DNA from: Phascolarctobacterium sp.
GTDB lineage: Bacteria; Bacillota; Negativicutes; Acidaminococcales; Acidaminococcaceae
DNA length: 64,000 nt
Direction of reading: 5' to 3'
Assembly (NCBI GenBank): GCA_030523325.1
Contig: JAUNIS010000005.1
Location: 24,915-88,914, forward strand
Below, piece after piece: positions 9,416-18,494 of the stretch; the first letter of the stretch is position 1, and the number at the start of each line of letters is the position of its first letter. The position numbers and the translations under genes were made by a program. The notes under the pieces were generated by a model, which was not told where the DNA came from, did no database searches, and saw only the letters and a program-made list of their open reading frames with translations.

Positions 9416-10276
9416 ATGAACTTAGAACTAACCGTAAAACAATCCACAATATTTTTAGCAATCTTGATCGTTGCGAGGAGCACGTCTTTTCTTTTTTCCA
9501 AACTGCTCATCACCAGCATGGATATTCATAGTATCCTGAGTTTTCGTTTTCTCTTAGCATTTTTAATTTTACTAATTATTTTTCGCAAGGAGCTGCCTGC
9601 CTTAAGCAAAAAAATAATTTTTTACGGAATGGTCATCGGAACATTTTTTTCTGCGACCATGGTTTCAGAATTAATTTGCTTGCAAAAATGTTCAACCGGT
9701 ACAGCAGCTTTTCTTGAAAATTCTGCTGTTGTGATAGTGCCCTTGCTGAACGCATGCATCATGAAAAAATTTCCTGAGCGTAAAATAATTATCAGCAGCT
9801 GCATTGCTCTCGTAGGCCTTGCACTCTTAACATTATTTAATACAGCGCAAAGCTTTAATTACTATCTTTTATTCGGGCTTGCTTCAGCAATTTTTTATTC
9901 CTTGGCCATCTTGTGTATGGGGTTCTTTTCTCAAAAAGAAAATCCTCTTTTAATAGGCATCATCCAGGTAGGAGCAATTGGTTTGTATTCACTAATCATT
10001 GCCCTTGTAAATGGCAACCTACAGTGGGTTACAAGCTCTACGAATTATCTTTATTTGTTATACCTGACAATCATTCCCTCGACGATAGGCTTTACCTTTC
10101 AGCCCCTGTGTCAAAAGAAGGTTCCCTCCAACATCGCTGGTTTATTCTGTGCATTAAGTCCTTGCTCTTGCACAATTCTAGGCTTTCTCTTCTTAGGAGA
10201 AACACTTACACCAATTGCTGCACTAGGCTGCATCCTCATTCTTTCCGGCATCATCATTCCCAATATGAAAAAATAG
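9416..10276 (+). CDS. EamA/DMT-family transporter
   Basis: A 286-residue protein with about ten membrane helices arranged as two EamA repeats; each half ends in a short reentrant-looking segment (CSTGTAAFLENSAVVIVPLL in the first, ALSPCSCTILGFLFLGE in the second). The ATG start has AGTGAGG upstream. It is a predicted drug/metabolite exporter of unknown substrate. It stands alone between two terminators. Confidence 0.85.
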   Translation: MNLELTVKQSTIFLAILIVARSTSFLFSKLLITSMDIHSILSFRFLLAFLILLIIFRKELPALSKKIIFYGMVIGTFFSATMVSELICLQKCSTGTAAFLENSAVVIVPLLNACIMKKFPERKIIISSCIALVGLALLTLFNTAQSFNYYLLFGLASAIFYSLAILCMGFFSQKENPLLIGIIQVGAIGLYSLIIALVNGNLQWVTSSTNYLYLLYLTIIPSTIGFTFQPLCQKKVPSNIAGLFCALSPCSCTILGFLFLGETLTPIAALGCILILSGIIIPNMKK

Positions 10277-10280
10277 TATT

Positions 10281-10319
10281 AAAAATTCCGTTGGGGCATT
10301 TCGGTTCAACGGAATTTTT
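10281..10319 (+). terminator. Terminator after the EamA gene
   Basis: AAAAATTCCGTTG / CAACGGAATTTTT, a perfect 13-bp stem followed by a T-run, 5 bp past the stop. Confidence 0.88.
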
Positions 10320-10330
10320 TGTTTATATGA

Positions 10331-10372
10331 AAAACGGTCCTTGCAAAACCAAAGGCAGTGCTGGACCGTTTT
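10331..10372 (-). terminator. Terminator-like hairpin between convergent genes
   Basis: AAAACGGTCC / GGACCGTTTT, a 10-bp stem with a 22-nt loop, between the EamA terminator and the convergent flavodoxin stop. It most likely serves the flavodoxin gene. Confidence 0.55.
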
Positions 10373-10406
10373 GTTATGAAGACCCGTTATATTCTTTTTG
10401 ATTCAA

Positions 10407-10883
10407 TTACAAATATTTTTCAGCCCAAGCTTTTAGTTCGGACGCTTTCGCGCCTGCGCCAAATCGCTTGCCTTCTTTTAAGATTGCACCCTTGCAGGAA
10501 GGAGCAAGCTCTTTATTGGTGTTGCCCATCCCAGAGGAACCAGAGGTTGCAAAAGGAACGACAACCTTCCCTGCTAGGCTTTGTTGTTCTAAGAAAGTAT
10601 TGACGATAGTCGGAGCCACATACCACCAAATAGGAAAGCCTACGAAAATAACATCGTATTGATTCATATCAGCAACTTTATTAGCTACTGCGGGACGAAA
10701 AGTCTTGTCCGCCATCTCGACAGAGCTTCTAGATTTTTTGTTCATCCAGTTCAGATCCGCGTCGGTGTAAATTTGTTCCGGAATAATTTCGTGCACATCC
10801 GCACCTATTTGTGCAGCCAATTCCTTGGCTAATTTTTTTGTTGTGCCACTCGCACTAAAAAAAGCGACTAATACTTTGCTCAT
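10407..10883 (-). CDS. Flavodoxin
   Basis: A 158-residue flavodoxin-like protein. The FMN phosphate loop is ASGTTKKLA (residues 11-19), followed by the YDVIFVGFPIWWYVAPTIV segment (around 75-93) that stacks on the isoalloxazine ring, and PFATSGSSGMGNT. It acts as a cytoplasmic electron carrier or NAD(P)H-dependent flavin reductase. The ATG has AAGGAG upstream. It is divergent from nothing close; the next gene upstream on this strand is the LysR gene at 11059. Genes of this type often sit beside LysR/alpha-beta hydrolase pairs such as the ones that follow. Confidence 0.88.
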   Translation of the reverse strand: MSKVLVAFFSASGTTKKLAKELAAQIGADVHEIIPEQIYTDADLNWMNKKSRSSVEMADKTFRPAVANKVADMNQYDVIFVGFPIWWYVAPTIVNTFLEQQSLAGKVVVPFATSGSSGMGNTNKELAPSCKGAILKEGKRFGAGAKASELKAWAEKYL

Positions 10884-11058
10884 TTTTAATTCTCCTTTGT
10901 GTTATGCTTTTAACCATGCTGCAAGATTGTGAAAATCTTCAGTTTCATTCTACAACTTTGAGCGTACTCTAAGTCAAGTTCCTTCTCTAAAATTTTATGA
11001 CATTTGTTACAGCTTTGCATAGTAAAACCGCCAATAAAAAAGTCGAGGAATAAGACTA

Positions 11059-11931
11059 TTAAATTTTTTCACTCAGCTCATTGATTAAAAGCTCTCCAAT
11101 AGGTGTGAAGACTTGATGCTTTTTCCAAATAATATACATTTTCGTTGCTAACGGCGGATCCAAAGGAATAAAAACAAGTTCCGAATCCTTGCTAGTATCG
11201 ACAAGTTTATCAAAAACCAAAAGACAGCCTAAGCCCTCTTTAGCAAAAACTGCACCATTGTAACAAAGATTAATGGAGCCTGCATATTTAAAGGAATCGG
11301 CTATTTCTCCGCACCAGCGTGGCATATCAGCTTTTTGTGACTGTCTTGAACAGATTATTTCGTACGGCAATAAATCCTGAGGTGTTATTTTTTCTTTTGT
11401 AGCAAGTGGATGGTCTGTTCGCACAACCGCTCCCCAAGTATCTACTCCGGGCAAAATTAAATAATTGTAGCGCGCAAGATTGGGTGGCTCGCAAATCACT
11501 GCAAAATCTAAAAGCCCTCGGTCTAGTAAATCTGCAACAATTTCTGTATCTCCGCTTGTAAGATGAAAGCGTAAGTCTGGGTATTCCCTTTTGAAATCTT
11601 TAATAACTCTTGCAATATGTTTTACTAAATACGATTCTCCAAGACCAATACGAACATCCCCGCCGGTAATTTTATCGAGCCCTTGAAATTCTTCCGTAGT
11701 TTTATCAACTAATCCTAAAATATCTTCTGCTCTTTTACGCAAAAGCATGCCCTCATCCGTAAGCTTTATATTATAGTTCCCGCGAACGAAAAGCTTCTTC
11801 CCTAATTCTATTTCCAAATCTTTTAACTGTTTGGACAAGGTTGGTTGCGAGATATGTAGTTTTTGTGCCGCACGGGTGATGCTTGCTTCACGTGCGACTT
11901 CTAAAAAATATCTTAATACTCTAATTTCCAT
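11059..11931 (-). CDS. LysR-family transcriptional regulator
   Basis: A 290-residue LysR protein. The helix-turn-helix is near the N-terminus (ASITRAAQKLHISQPTLSKQ, about 19-38) and a LysR_substrate domain begins at ITGGDVRIGLGESY. The start at 11931 has GGAGG six nt upstream. It is divergent from the 78-residue gene and the alpha/beta hydrolase at 12304, which are its probable targets, with the flavodoxin at 10407 as another candidate. Confidence 0.87.
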   Translation of the reverse strand: MEIRVLRYFLEVAREASITRAAQKLHISQPTLSKQLKDLEIELGKKLFVRGNYNIKLTDEGMLLRKRAEDILGLVDKTTEEFQGLDKITGGDVRIGLGESYLVKHIARVIKDFKREYPDLRFHLTSGDTEIVADLLDRGLLDFAVICEPPNLARYNYLILPGVDTWGAVVRTDHPLATKEKITPQDLLPYEIICSRQSQKADMPRWCGEIADSFKYAGSINLCYNGAVFAKEGLGCLLVFDKLVDTSKDSELVFIPLDPPLATKMYIIWKKHQVFTPIGELLINELSEKI

Positions 11932-12057
11932 ATAAACCTCCAACAATTAATTTAATCATACACCTTTCAGTAATTCTTTTCAAGAATATCTAATTATAGA
12001 AAGTAAGTATTTGCTATTACTCGTATTGAAAATTATAATTATTATGGAGGTTGTGAT

Positions 12058-12294
12058 ATGGCAAAAGTTTGCGATAAAAAGGCTATCCTCAGCGAGAGTT
12101 TAAAAGATATCGGGTGCGAGGAAAATTTCATTGCTTGCTGCCGAAATCTAATGGATGAGAAAAATCAAGAAGCGCTTATCCAAGAATTAATGTCGCTCAG
12201 GAAAATTATTCTCAATAATATTCATAGCGAAGAATTCAAATTGGATTGCTTGGATGTTCTCATCTATAAACTCCAGAAGAAGAATTTGATTTAG
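12058..12294 (+). CDS. Small conserved-looking helical protein, function unknown
   Basis: A 78-residue, mostly alpha-helical soluble protein with four Cys residues (positions 5, 20, 27 and 28, with one more near the C-terminus at LDCLD) and no membrane segment. ATG is preceded by TATGGAGG. It is translated just ahead of the alpha/beta hydrolase (9 bp gap, AGGAGG in between), so the two form an operon divergent from a LysR gene. I do not recognise a named family. The pairing suggests a small accessory or regulatory protein. Confidence 0.65.
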   Translation: MAKVCDKKAILSESLKDIGCEENFIACCRNLMDEKNQEALIQELMSLRKIILNNIHSEEFKLDCLDVLIYKLQKKNLI

Positions 12295-12303
12295 GAGGAT
12301 CTC

Positions 12304-13353
12304 ATGAAAAAATCTTTATTAGTAGCAGGCCTGCTTATGATGTGTACCTTGGGAGCAAGCGCTGCGGAAAAAACTGTTGAACAAGGAGTAAAAGTTATGA
12401 AAGCAAAATATGATGGTTATACCTTCCAATTAAACGACAAGGTTACTAGAACGAAAGTTGAATTTCATAACCGTTATGGCATTAAATTAGTCGGCGATTT
12501 ATATATGCCCAAAAATGCTAAGGGCCAAATGCCTGCTATCGCTATTTCCGGTCCCTTCGGTGCCGTAAAGGAACAATGTTCAGGTCTTTACGCTGACGAG
12601 CTTGCTAAACGCGGGTTCGTTACCTTGGCCTTTGATCCATCCTTTACCGGTGAAAGTGGCGGCGAAGTAAGAAATGTTGCTTCTCCCGATATCAATACCG
12701 AAGATTTTTCTGCAGCTATTGACTACCTTGTAAATCAAAAATATATTAATCCAGAAAAGGTTGGTATCCTAGGTATTTGTGGTTGGGGCGGTATGGCACT
12801 GAATGCTGCGGCTATGGACACCCGCATCAAAGCAACTGTTGCTTCTACCATGTATGATATGACTCGCGTGAATGCTAACGGTTATTTTGACAGTGCTAAT
12901 TCACCAGAAGCTCGCTACGAATTAAAGAAAGCTTTAAACATGCAGCGTACCGAGGATTACAAAAATAATTCTTACAAGAGAGCTGGCGGCGTACCCGATG
13001 TACTTCCTGAAGATGCACCTTGGTTTGTCAAAGATTATTTTGCCTATTACAAGACTGAACGCGGCTATTCTGAACGTTCCTTGAATTCAAATGCGGGCTG
13101 GAACACAACAAGCTCCTTAAGCTTCATTAACATGCCTATTTTACAATACGCTGATGAAATTACCAGTGCAGTTCTTTTGATTCATGGCGAAAAAGCACAC
13201 TCCGCTTATTTCTCTAAGGATGCTTTCAAAAAATTAAAAGGCGCCAACAAGGAACTGCTGCTCATACCTAATGCAGTTCACACCGACCTTTACGACCAAA
13301 AAAATATTATTCCCTTTGACAAAATCGAAGACTTCTACAAAAAGAATATGTAA
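12304..13353 (+). CDS. Exported alpha/beta hydrolase (YcjY/dienelactone hydrolase-like)
   Basis: A 349-residue protein with a Sec signal peptide (MKKSLLVAGLLMMCTLGASA, cleavage expected after ASA-AE). The nucleophile elbow is GICGWGG (about residues 157-163), so the nucleophile is Cys rather than Ser, as in dienelactone hydrolases and YcjY. The C-terminal NAVHTDLYD supplies the likely catalytic His. It probably acts in the periplasm. The substrate is unknown. It is the second gene of the pair with the 78-residue protein, followed by a terminator at 13378. Confidence 0.82.
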   Translation: MKKSLLVAGLLMMCTLGASAAEKTVEQGVKVMKAKYDGYTFQLNDKVTRTKVEFHNRYGIKLVGDLYMPKNAKGQMPAIAISGPFGAVKEQCSGLYADELAKRGFVTLAFDPSFTGESGGEVRNVASPDINTEDFSAAIDYLVNQKYINPEKVGILGICGWGGMALNAAAMDTRIKATVASTMYDMTRVNANGYFDSANSPEARYELKKALNMQRTEDYKNNSYKRAGGVPDVLPEDAPWFVKDYFAYYKTERGYSERSLNSNAGWNTTSSLSFINMPILQYADEITSAVLLIHGEKAHSAYFSKDAFKKLKGANKELLLIPNAVHTDLYDQKNIIPFDKIEDFYKKNM

Positions 13354-13377
13354 TTTAAATTTCGTAGCATAATTTAA

Positions 13378-13426
13378 AATCCTCTGATTACAGTTAGCCT
13401 TCAAGCGCAGCTATAATCAGAGGATT
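13378..13426 (+). terminator. Terminator between convergent genes
   Basis: AATCCTCTGATTA / TAATCAGAGGATT, a perfect 13-bp stem with a 23-nt loop, followed by TCTTTTTTAT. It lies between the alpha/beta hydrolase and the endonuclease IV gene and could act both ways. Confidence 0.82.
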
Positions 13427-13443
13427 TCTTTTTTATACGAATT

Positions 13444-14280
13444 TTATTCTACTTTATAGAGCGACCTCATCAAAGCAATTTCTTCGGCGTATCCAGGCAA
13501 TTCGTTGGGCGTCTCAAGATAAAATGGTAAATTTTTTAGACGAGGATCGTTAATAATATTCGTCAATGCATCTAGACCAATGTTCCCCTTGCCTATGCAT
13601 GCGTGTCTATCCTTATGACTTCCACAAATATTTAAGCTGTCGTTAAGGTGAATTGCTTTTAGTCTCTCTAGGCCTATACAAGCGTCGAATTCTTTTAAAA
13701 CTCCGTCTAAATCGTCCTGAATATTGTAGCCCCCGTCCCAAATATGACATGTATCCAAGCAAACCCCAAGTTTCTCGTTAAGTTCGACCTTCTCAATGAT
13801 TGTCTCCAGCTCCTCAAAAGTGCGACCAACCTCACTGCCCTTGCCAGCCATAGTTTCGAGCAGCACGATGGTATTTTGTTTTTTGAAAAGCACTTGATTG
13901 AGAATATCCGCAATTTTTTCAATGCCAACCTCTGCCCCTTGTTTAACATGGCTGCCAGGATGAAAATTGTACATCGCTCCCGGGATTAATTCCAGCACCT
14001 TTAAGTCATCGCTAAAAACTTCCTTCGCAAAGCTTCTGAGTTTTTCGTCTGCGGCACAAGGATTAACCGTATAGGGTGCGTGAGCAAGAATGGGTGCGAA
14101 ATTATTGTCCTGTAAAATTTTATTCATCGCCTCAATGTCAGCTAGGTTGACTTCCTTGGCCTTGCCACCACGAGGGTTGCGTGTAAAAAACTGAAATGTA
14201 TTTGCTCCTATGGACAGAGCAACCTTAGCCATTGCCTCATAACCTTTAGAGCTTGATAAGTGACAACCTATATTAAGCAT
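13444..14280 (-). CDS. nfo: Endonuclease IV (AP endonuclease)
   Basis: A 278-residue TIM-barrel Zn enzyme that cleaves DNA 5' of abasic sites in base excision repair. Family motifs are clear: [13 protein letters not shown] at the start, [54 protein letters not shown] and [14 protein letters not shown]; their His, Glu and Asp residues form the trinuclear zinc site. The frame extends to 14433 without a stop, but ATG at 14280 has GGAGAA seven nt upstream and begins the conserved domain, so it is the start. Confidence 0.95.
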   Translation of the reverse strand: MLNIGCHLSSSKGYEAMAKVALSIGANTFQFFTRNPRGGKAKEVNLADIEAMNKILQDNNFAPILAHAPYTVNPCAADEKLRSFAKEVFSDDLKVLELIPGAMYNFHPGSHVKQGAEVGIEKIADILNQVLFKKQNTIVLLETMAGKGSEVGRTFEELETIIEKVELNEKLGVCLDTCHIWDGGYNIQDDLDGVLKEFDACIGLERLKAIHLNDSLNICGSHKDRHACIGKGNIGLDALTNIINDPRLKNLPFYLETPNELPGYAEEIALMRSLYKVE

Positions 14281-14347
14281 AAAAAATTCTCCTTCGCAAA
14301 AATTTCTACAATAATATTCGGCAACCAAAATTTTAATCCTGCTAAAT

Positions 14348-14472
14348 TTTTTTCTCTTGCTTTTGCAAGGAACAAAATGATATAAATCAACCAAAATTTT
14401 CCCCCACAGACATAGATAAAATTTAACGCCCAAAACCTCTTTTAGAAGTTCTGGGCGTTTGAAATTTTAAAA
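14348..14472. repeat. 125-bp perfect direct repeat, copy 1
   Basis: Identical base for base to 18340-18464 (offset 3,992 bp). It begins with TTTTTTCTCTTGC and ends GAAATTTTAAAA, and includes a hairpin at 14425-14459. The sequence diverges immediately on both sides. This copy lies between the endonuclease IV start and the TonB-receptor stop. Confidence 0.97.
14425..14459 (-). terminator. Hairpin within repeat copy 1, downstream of the TonB receptor
   Basis: AACGCCCA / TGGGCGTT outer stem continued by AAC/GTT and TCT/AGA inner pairs. On the minus strand it is followed by AAATTTTATC. It probably terminates the binding-protein/receptor operon. Confidence 0.6.
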
Positions 14473-14541
14473 ATACTCTTAGTTTATTTCTTCAACAAAA
14501 GATAACTGGCTATGATTTTCCGCACAAATTATAATCGCACA

Positions 14542-16347
14542 TTAGAATGTGTAGGTATAAGTTAGCAGAGCACTACGATTAGGGAATTGGCAACCAACAC
14601 GATAGTTGCCGTCGTCATTAGCAATATTAATAATTTTTAGAGCAAATTCACTATGAGCATCAGGAGTATAACTTAAATTGGTATTGAAACCAACTGCTGT
14701 TCCGTCAGTTTTACTAGCTTGTTTCGCATAAAGATTGCTGTAGAGATTTGCCTTAAATTTATTAATTCTGTAATGAAGTCCCAAATTCGCTCCAATTTTA
14801 TAGTCGGATTGAGCCCATGCGCCATTTTCTTTTCTTTCTTTAGGCGAAGCATAAGTTGCTCCCAAAGAATAACTGAATTTATCGCTAACCTTTTGGTCAA
14901 AAACGAATTCAATGCCTTTATTTTCGAATTCTGCCATGTTGCGATAGGTTTTGGTGGTGTCTCTATCAATTCTATCGTCAATTTTCATGAAGAACGCTGC
15001 TAATTTCAAAGAACTATCACCCATAACCTTTTTATAGCCAAATTCCCCAATCCAACCAGTTTCTGGACGAAGATCCAAATTACCAGCATATCCATGAGCT
15101 GGATTACCGAAAAGTTCTTCAGCCAAGGGAGCTCTGAAGGCTTTGTTAACGTTAAGGAACAAACTTTGATTAGTGTTTAATTTATGTAAAACATTAAATT
15201 GGGGACAGAACTTGCTTCCTAAATCAGAAATCCAAACTTCACGGCCGCCTAAGCTTATAGTGGTTTTCTCTCCAACCGGCATTTCGGCTAAAGCGTATAT
15301 TGCTTTAGTCTTTTGATTTCTGCTATATTTACCCATGGACATATCCATATTTTCGTTTTCGAAGTTTGCGCCAACATAGATACTGCCTTTACCAAATTTA
15401 AACTTATTGTTGATATCTATTCCGAATGCACGACTGCTATTATCGGTAGTTTGCTTCTTAATTCCTTTGGAAGTCGTATCAATTCCTAAGCCATAATCCT
15501 TATAATATGTGTTAATCTTAAAATCTTTATTTTTATAAGTGAAACTTGCTAATCTAGATGTTGCATCTGGGTCATTATAATCCTTGTTAGCATTCTTGTA
15601 ATAATAATCATTGGAATATTTTTTATCCATATAGAACACATCGAAATGTTCATCAGGCGCGTATCTCGCAAAGATACTTCTCCTGTCGTAATCTCCACCG
15701 TATCTGTGTCTATCCGGTGTTGAGCCTAAGCCGAGAATATCATGATGACCACGTTCATTAATATGGTCATAGCTATATGCAAAATTAAAATCTCCCAACT
15801 GCAATGCAACGTCGCCTACTCTTTTACCATGTGGTCCATATCCTACAGTGATACGATTTTTCATTTTCTTTTTTAAAATAATATTAACCATACCATCCAA
15901 TGCATCCGTACCATAGAGAACAGAACCGCCACCATTAACAATTTCGATACGTTCGATTAAACTAGTTGGAATAGCAGAAATATCTGACCTTCCCTGCACG
16001 TTAACCGGGACACCGTTAATCATAACGAGAGCAGAAGTTCTCATTCTACTGGTAGAGCCGGTACCTCTAAAATGGATACCGTTTTTTGCTGGTGCAGTTG
16101 TATCTAGAACCTCGGCGCCTACAGTATATTGCATGAACTCCATGACATCTCTTGCGCCAGACTCTTCGATTTTTTTAGCGTCATAAATCTGAGTCATCGC
16201 GGGAACTTCCACATCTCTTTTAGGTGTTACAGTAGCAGTTACAATCAGCTCGTCCAAATTAAAAGTTTCTGCCTTTACTTCTTCCGCGTGACAAGATCCT
16301 GCAGCAATCAAAGAAAGCATAATTCCAAGCACTAAAGATTTTTTCAT
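14542..16347 (-). CDS. TonB-dependent outer-membrane receptor
   Basis: A 601-residue receptor with a signal peptide (MKKSLVLGIMLSLIAAGSCHA), a TonB box-like DELIVTAT just after cleavage, a plug domain (about 45-150: MQYTVGAEV, IHFRGTG, MINGVPVN, IERIEIVNGGGSVLYGTDALDGMVNII), and a beta-barrel rich in alternating aromatic strands that ends in Phe (LLTYTYTF). It imports a scarce ligand such as an iron chelate, heme or cobalamin through the outer membrane. The ATG at 16347 was chosen for its AAGGAG; the frame extends nine bases more. It follows the binding-protein gene by 14 bp. Its presence shows that this low-GC organism has an outer membrane. Confidence 0.93.
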   Translation of the reverse strand: MKKSLVLGIMLSLIAAGSCHAEEVKAETFNLDELIVTATVTPKRDVEVPAMTQIYDAKKIEESGARDVMEFMQYTVGAEVLDTTAPAKNGIHFRGTGSTSRMRTSALVMINGVPVNVQGRSDISAIPTSLIERIEIVNGGGSVLYGTDALDGMVNIILKKKMKNRITVGYGPHGKRVGDVALQLGDFNFAYSYDHINERGHHDILGLGSTPDRHRYGGDYDRRSIFARYAPDEHFDVFYMDKKYSNDYYYKNANKDYNDPDATSRLASFTYKNKDFKINTYYKDYGLGIDTTSKGIKKQTTDNSSRAFGIDINNKFKFGKGSIYVGANFENENMDMSMGKYSRNQKTKAIYALAEMPVGEKTTISLGGREVWISDLGSKFCPQFNVLHKLNTNQSLFLNVNKAFRAPLAEELFGNPAHGYAGNLDLRPETGWIGEFGYKKVMGDSSLKLAAFFMKIDDRIDRDTTKTYRNMAEFENKGIEFVFDQKVSDKFSYSLGATYASPKERKENGAWAQSDYKIGANLGLHYRINKFKANLYSNLYAKQASKTDGTAVGFNTNLSYTPDAHSEFALKIINIANDDGNYRVGCQFPNRSALLTYTYTF

Positions 16348-16361
16348 AATACACACTCCTT

Positions 16362-17315
16362 TTATTTTTTACCGTATACAGCGTCAGCTATATTAACAAT
16401 ATTTTTGGCAATATAATGACTAAAACAAATCGTAGAACGCATAGGGACTAAAACAATATTTTTATTTTTGATTGCCTTAACTGTACTTAAAGCCGGATCA
16501 TTTATGACTTCACTCTTAAATTTATCGTCACCGTTCTTAATATCTTGATAGTTATAGTCGATTAATAAAATTAAATCTGGATTGGCTTTAACTATCTGTT
16601 CTTTTGATAATCTTGCCTTAGCCTGTTTAGGCAAATCTAATTCAACATCTGCTGTTGCATTTTTTATTTGTGCGTATTTAAAAATTTCATCAACAATAGA
16701 ACCTTTTAAACTAGATGCACCTAATTTGCCGAAGACCATCGCTCGATATTGTTTATCAGAGGGCACTTTATATTTTTCCGCAACCTTTTTGATTTCCGAA
16801 CGCATTGCAGAAACTAATTGGTCGCCTTTTTCTTTTTCTCCAACTGCCGCAGCCATTTGTTTGACGAATTTAGCAACACCTTCGATATCAACAGGATTGC
16901 TCGTCACGAAAACCTTGATATTGGCGTTTTCCAATCCTTCGATAGTTTCTTTTCGATAGTTTTCCCGAATAAAAACTAAATCCACTTTATTGCTAATCAT
17001 AAATTCCGCATTATCCTGAGCTATGGTTTTAATTACATTAGCTCTGTCGGGAATATTGCAGAGAGCTGGTTCATGAGCAGATTTACTTAACGCTGCGATT
17101 CTAGACGCATCTACCAAATCCAAAAGTATTTCGTCTGTAGAATAATGCAGTGTAGCAATACGACTAGGTTTTTTATCAAATACTATAGTCTTGCCTCTCC
17201 CATCGACCACTGAATAAGAATTGATAGTTTTCTTTCCTCCGTTATTTTGGTTGCCACAACCTACAATTGCAATAATAGTAAATAAACAAACGATTGCATA
17301 GAGAATTTTTTTCAT
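16362..17315 (-). CDS. Periplasmic substrate-binding lipoprotein (FecB/BtuF-like)
   Basis: A 317-residue protein with a lipoprotein signal (lipobox IVGC, Cys near residue 20) and the two-lobe TroA/BtuF-type fold: VDGRGKTIVFDKKPSRIATL, then DEILLDLVDASRIAAL, and NPDLILLIDYN in lobe two. It captures iron-siderophore, heme or corrinoid in the periplasm. ATG at 17315 has AGGGTG upstream. The usual FecCD/BtuCD permease and ATPase genes are absent here; only the outer-membrane receptor follows. It is divergent from the LysR gene at 17446. Confidence 0.87.
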   Translation of the reverse strand: MKKILYAIVCLFTIIAIVGCGNQNNGGKKTINSYSVVDGRGKTIVFDKKPSRIATLHYSTDEILLDLVDASRIAALSKSAHEPALCNIPDRANVIKTIAQDNAEFMISNKVDLVFIRENYRKETIEGLENANIKVFVTSNPVDIEGVAKFVKQMAAAVGEKEKGDQLVSAMRSEIKKVAEKYKVPSDKQYRAMVFGKLGASSLKGSIVDEIFKYAQIKNATADVELDLPKQAKARLSKEQIVKANPDLILLIDYNYQDIKNGDDKFKSEVINDPALSTVKAIKNKNIVLVPMRSTICFSHYIAKNIVNIADAVYGKK

Positions 17316-17357
17316 AAGCATCACCCTAATAACTAAACTTATTGTAAAAAATATTAT

Positions 17358-17380
17358 TATATGATAAATTATATCATATA
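17358..17380. promoter_or_regulatory. Candidate operator between binding protein and LysR genes
   Basis: TATATGATA and TATCATATA are exact inverted 9-mers around a 5-nt centre. The palindrome lies between the divergent starts at 17315 and 17446, a good site for the LysR regulator or a metal regulator such as Fur. Confidence 0.5.
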
Positions 17381-17445
17381 CAATATATAAACATAATTGA
17401 TTAATAAGTTATATGTTTATCACTTTTAGTTATAGGTTAAGGCAT

Positions 17446-18339
17446 ATGCAAATTCAACAAATAAAATATTTTCTCGCCATAGTTAAATACGGAAGCATGA
17501 ATAAAGCTACTAAACAACTATTTGTATCTCAACCGGCATTGAGTAAACAAATTCACCTTTTGGAAGAAGAAATAGGCATGCCACTTTTTATCAGGGATGG
17601 AAAGCGATTAATTCTTACGGAGGCTGGAAATACATTGCTCGAATATAGCAATCAAATAGATAGTATTATCAATTCCGCCTCATCTAGATTGACAGATTTA
17701 CGTCATGGTTATCGGCACACCTTGTCCATTGGCATATGTAAAAGAAGCAGTATAGAATTTCTTCCTTTTTGGATTCGTGAATTTATCGAACAAGAACCAA
17801 ATATTAGATTCAAAATTTACAACGAGGACATCGATACTCTAATACATATGTTAAACAACAGGGATATCGATCTTATCTTTACTAGAAATTTACCAAGATC
17901 AAATAATAACATGGATCAAAATAACATAATGGAAATGAGAAAGGACCAAATACTAGCCTTGATTCCAGAATGTGATCCACTAGCAAACAAAACAGTCATT
18001 TCCTTAAAGGATTTCAACACAAAGGACCTTATTTTAAGAATAAACCTTGAAAAAAATATTATGGAACGTTGCCATAAAATTGAATCTTATCCAAGAATAC
18101 GTTGTCTTTGCAATGACGTTATGACAACCTTGTTACTCGTATCCCAAAATGTTGGCATAGGACTTATCCCAGAGTCTTGTTCCTCTATGATGGGCTCGCT
18201 TCCCGTCGTAACAAAAGAAATTGAAGAACTAAACGTATATAAAAAGTGCTATGCAATATATAAGGATAAATCGAGTGGTATCAGCAAAGAATTTTTAAAG
18301 CTTATAATAAAAAATCAGGAAATTGATACAATCTTATAA
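17446..18339 (+). CDS. LysR-family transcriptional regulator
   Basis: A 297-residue LysR protein with an N-terminal helix-turn-helix (SMNKATKQLFVSQPALSKQI, about 17-36) and an effector domain starting near TLSIGICKRSS. The chosen ATG begins MQIQQIKYFL, the usual LysR opening; its ribosome site is weak (AAGG), and another ATG lies 11 codons upstream without one. It is divergent from the binding-protein/TonB-receptor operon and presumably controls it. The stop codon ends one base before repeat copy 2 begins. Confidence 0.85.
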   Translation: MQIQQIKYFLAIVKYGSMNKATKQLFVSQPALSKQIHLLEEEIGMPLFIRDGKRLILTEAGNTLLEYSNQIDSIINSASSRLTDLRHGYRHTLSIGICKRSSIEFLPFWIREFIEQEPNIRFKIYNEDIDTLIHMLNNRDIDLIFTRNLPRSNNNMDQNNIMEMRKDQILALIPECDPLANKTVISLKDFNTKDLILRINLEKNIMERCHKIESYPRIRCLCNDVMTTLLLVSQNVGIGLIPESCSSMMGSLPVVTKEIEELNVYKKCYAIYKDKSSGISKEFLKLIIKNQEIDTIL

Positions 18340-18464
18340 TTTTTTCTCTTGCTTTTGCAAGGAACAAAATGATATAAATCAACCAAAATTTTCCCCCACA
18401 GACATAGATAAAATTTAACGCCCAAAACCTCTTTTAGAAGTTCTGGGCGTTTGAAATTTTAAAA
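18340..18464. repeat. 125-bp perfect direct repeat, copy 2
   Basis: Identical to 14348-14472. It starts directly after the LysR stop codon and ends 30 bp before the stop of the convergent symporter gene. Its hairpin (18417-18451) lies between the two convergent genes and can serve as their terminator. The two copies bound a 3,992-bp unit. Confidence 0.97.
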
Positions 18465-18494
18465 TGTATTTTCGTAAGAATAAATCAAATTTTT

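Noticed and set aside
14281..14433. N-terminal extension of endonuclease IV
   Set aside because: It runs into the 125-bp repeat and a terminator hairpin; the ATG at 14280 has a proper ribosome site and begins the conserved domain.
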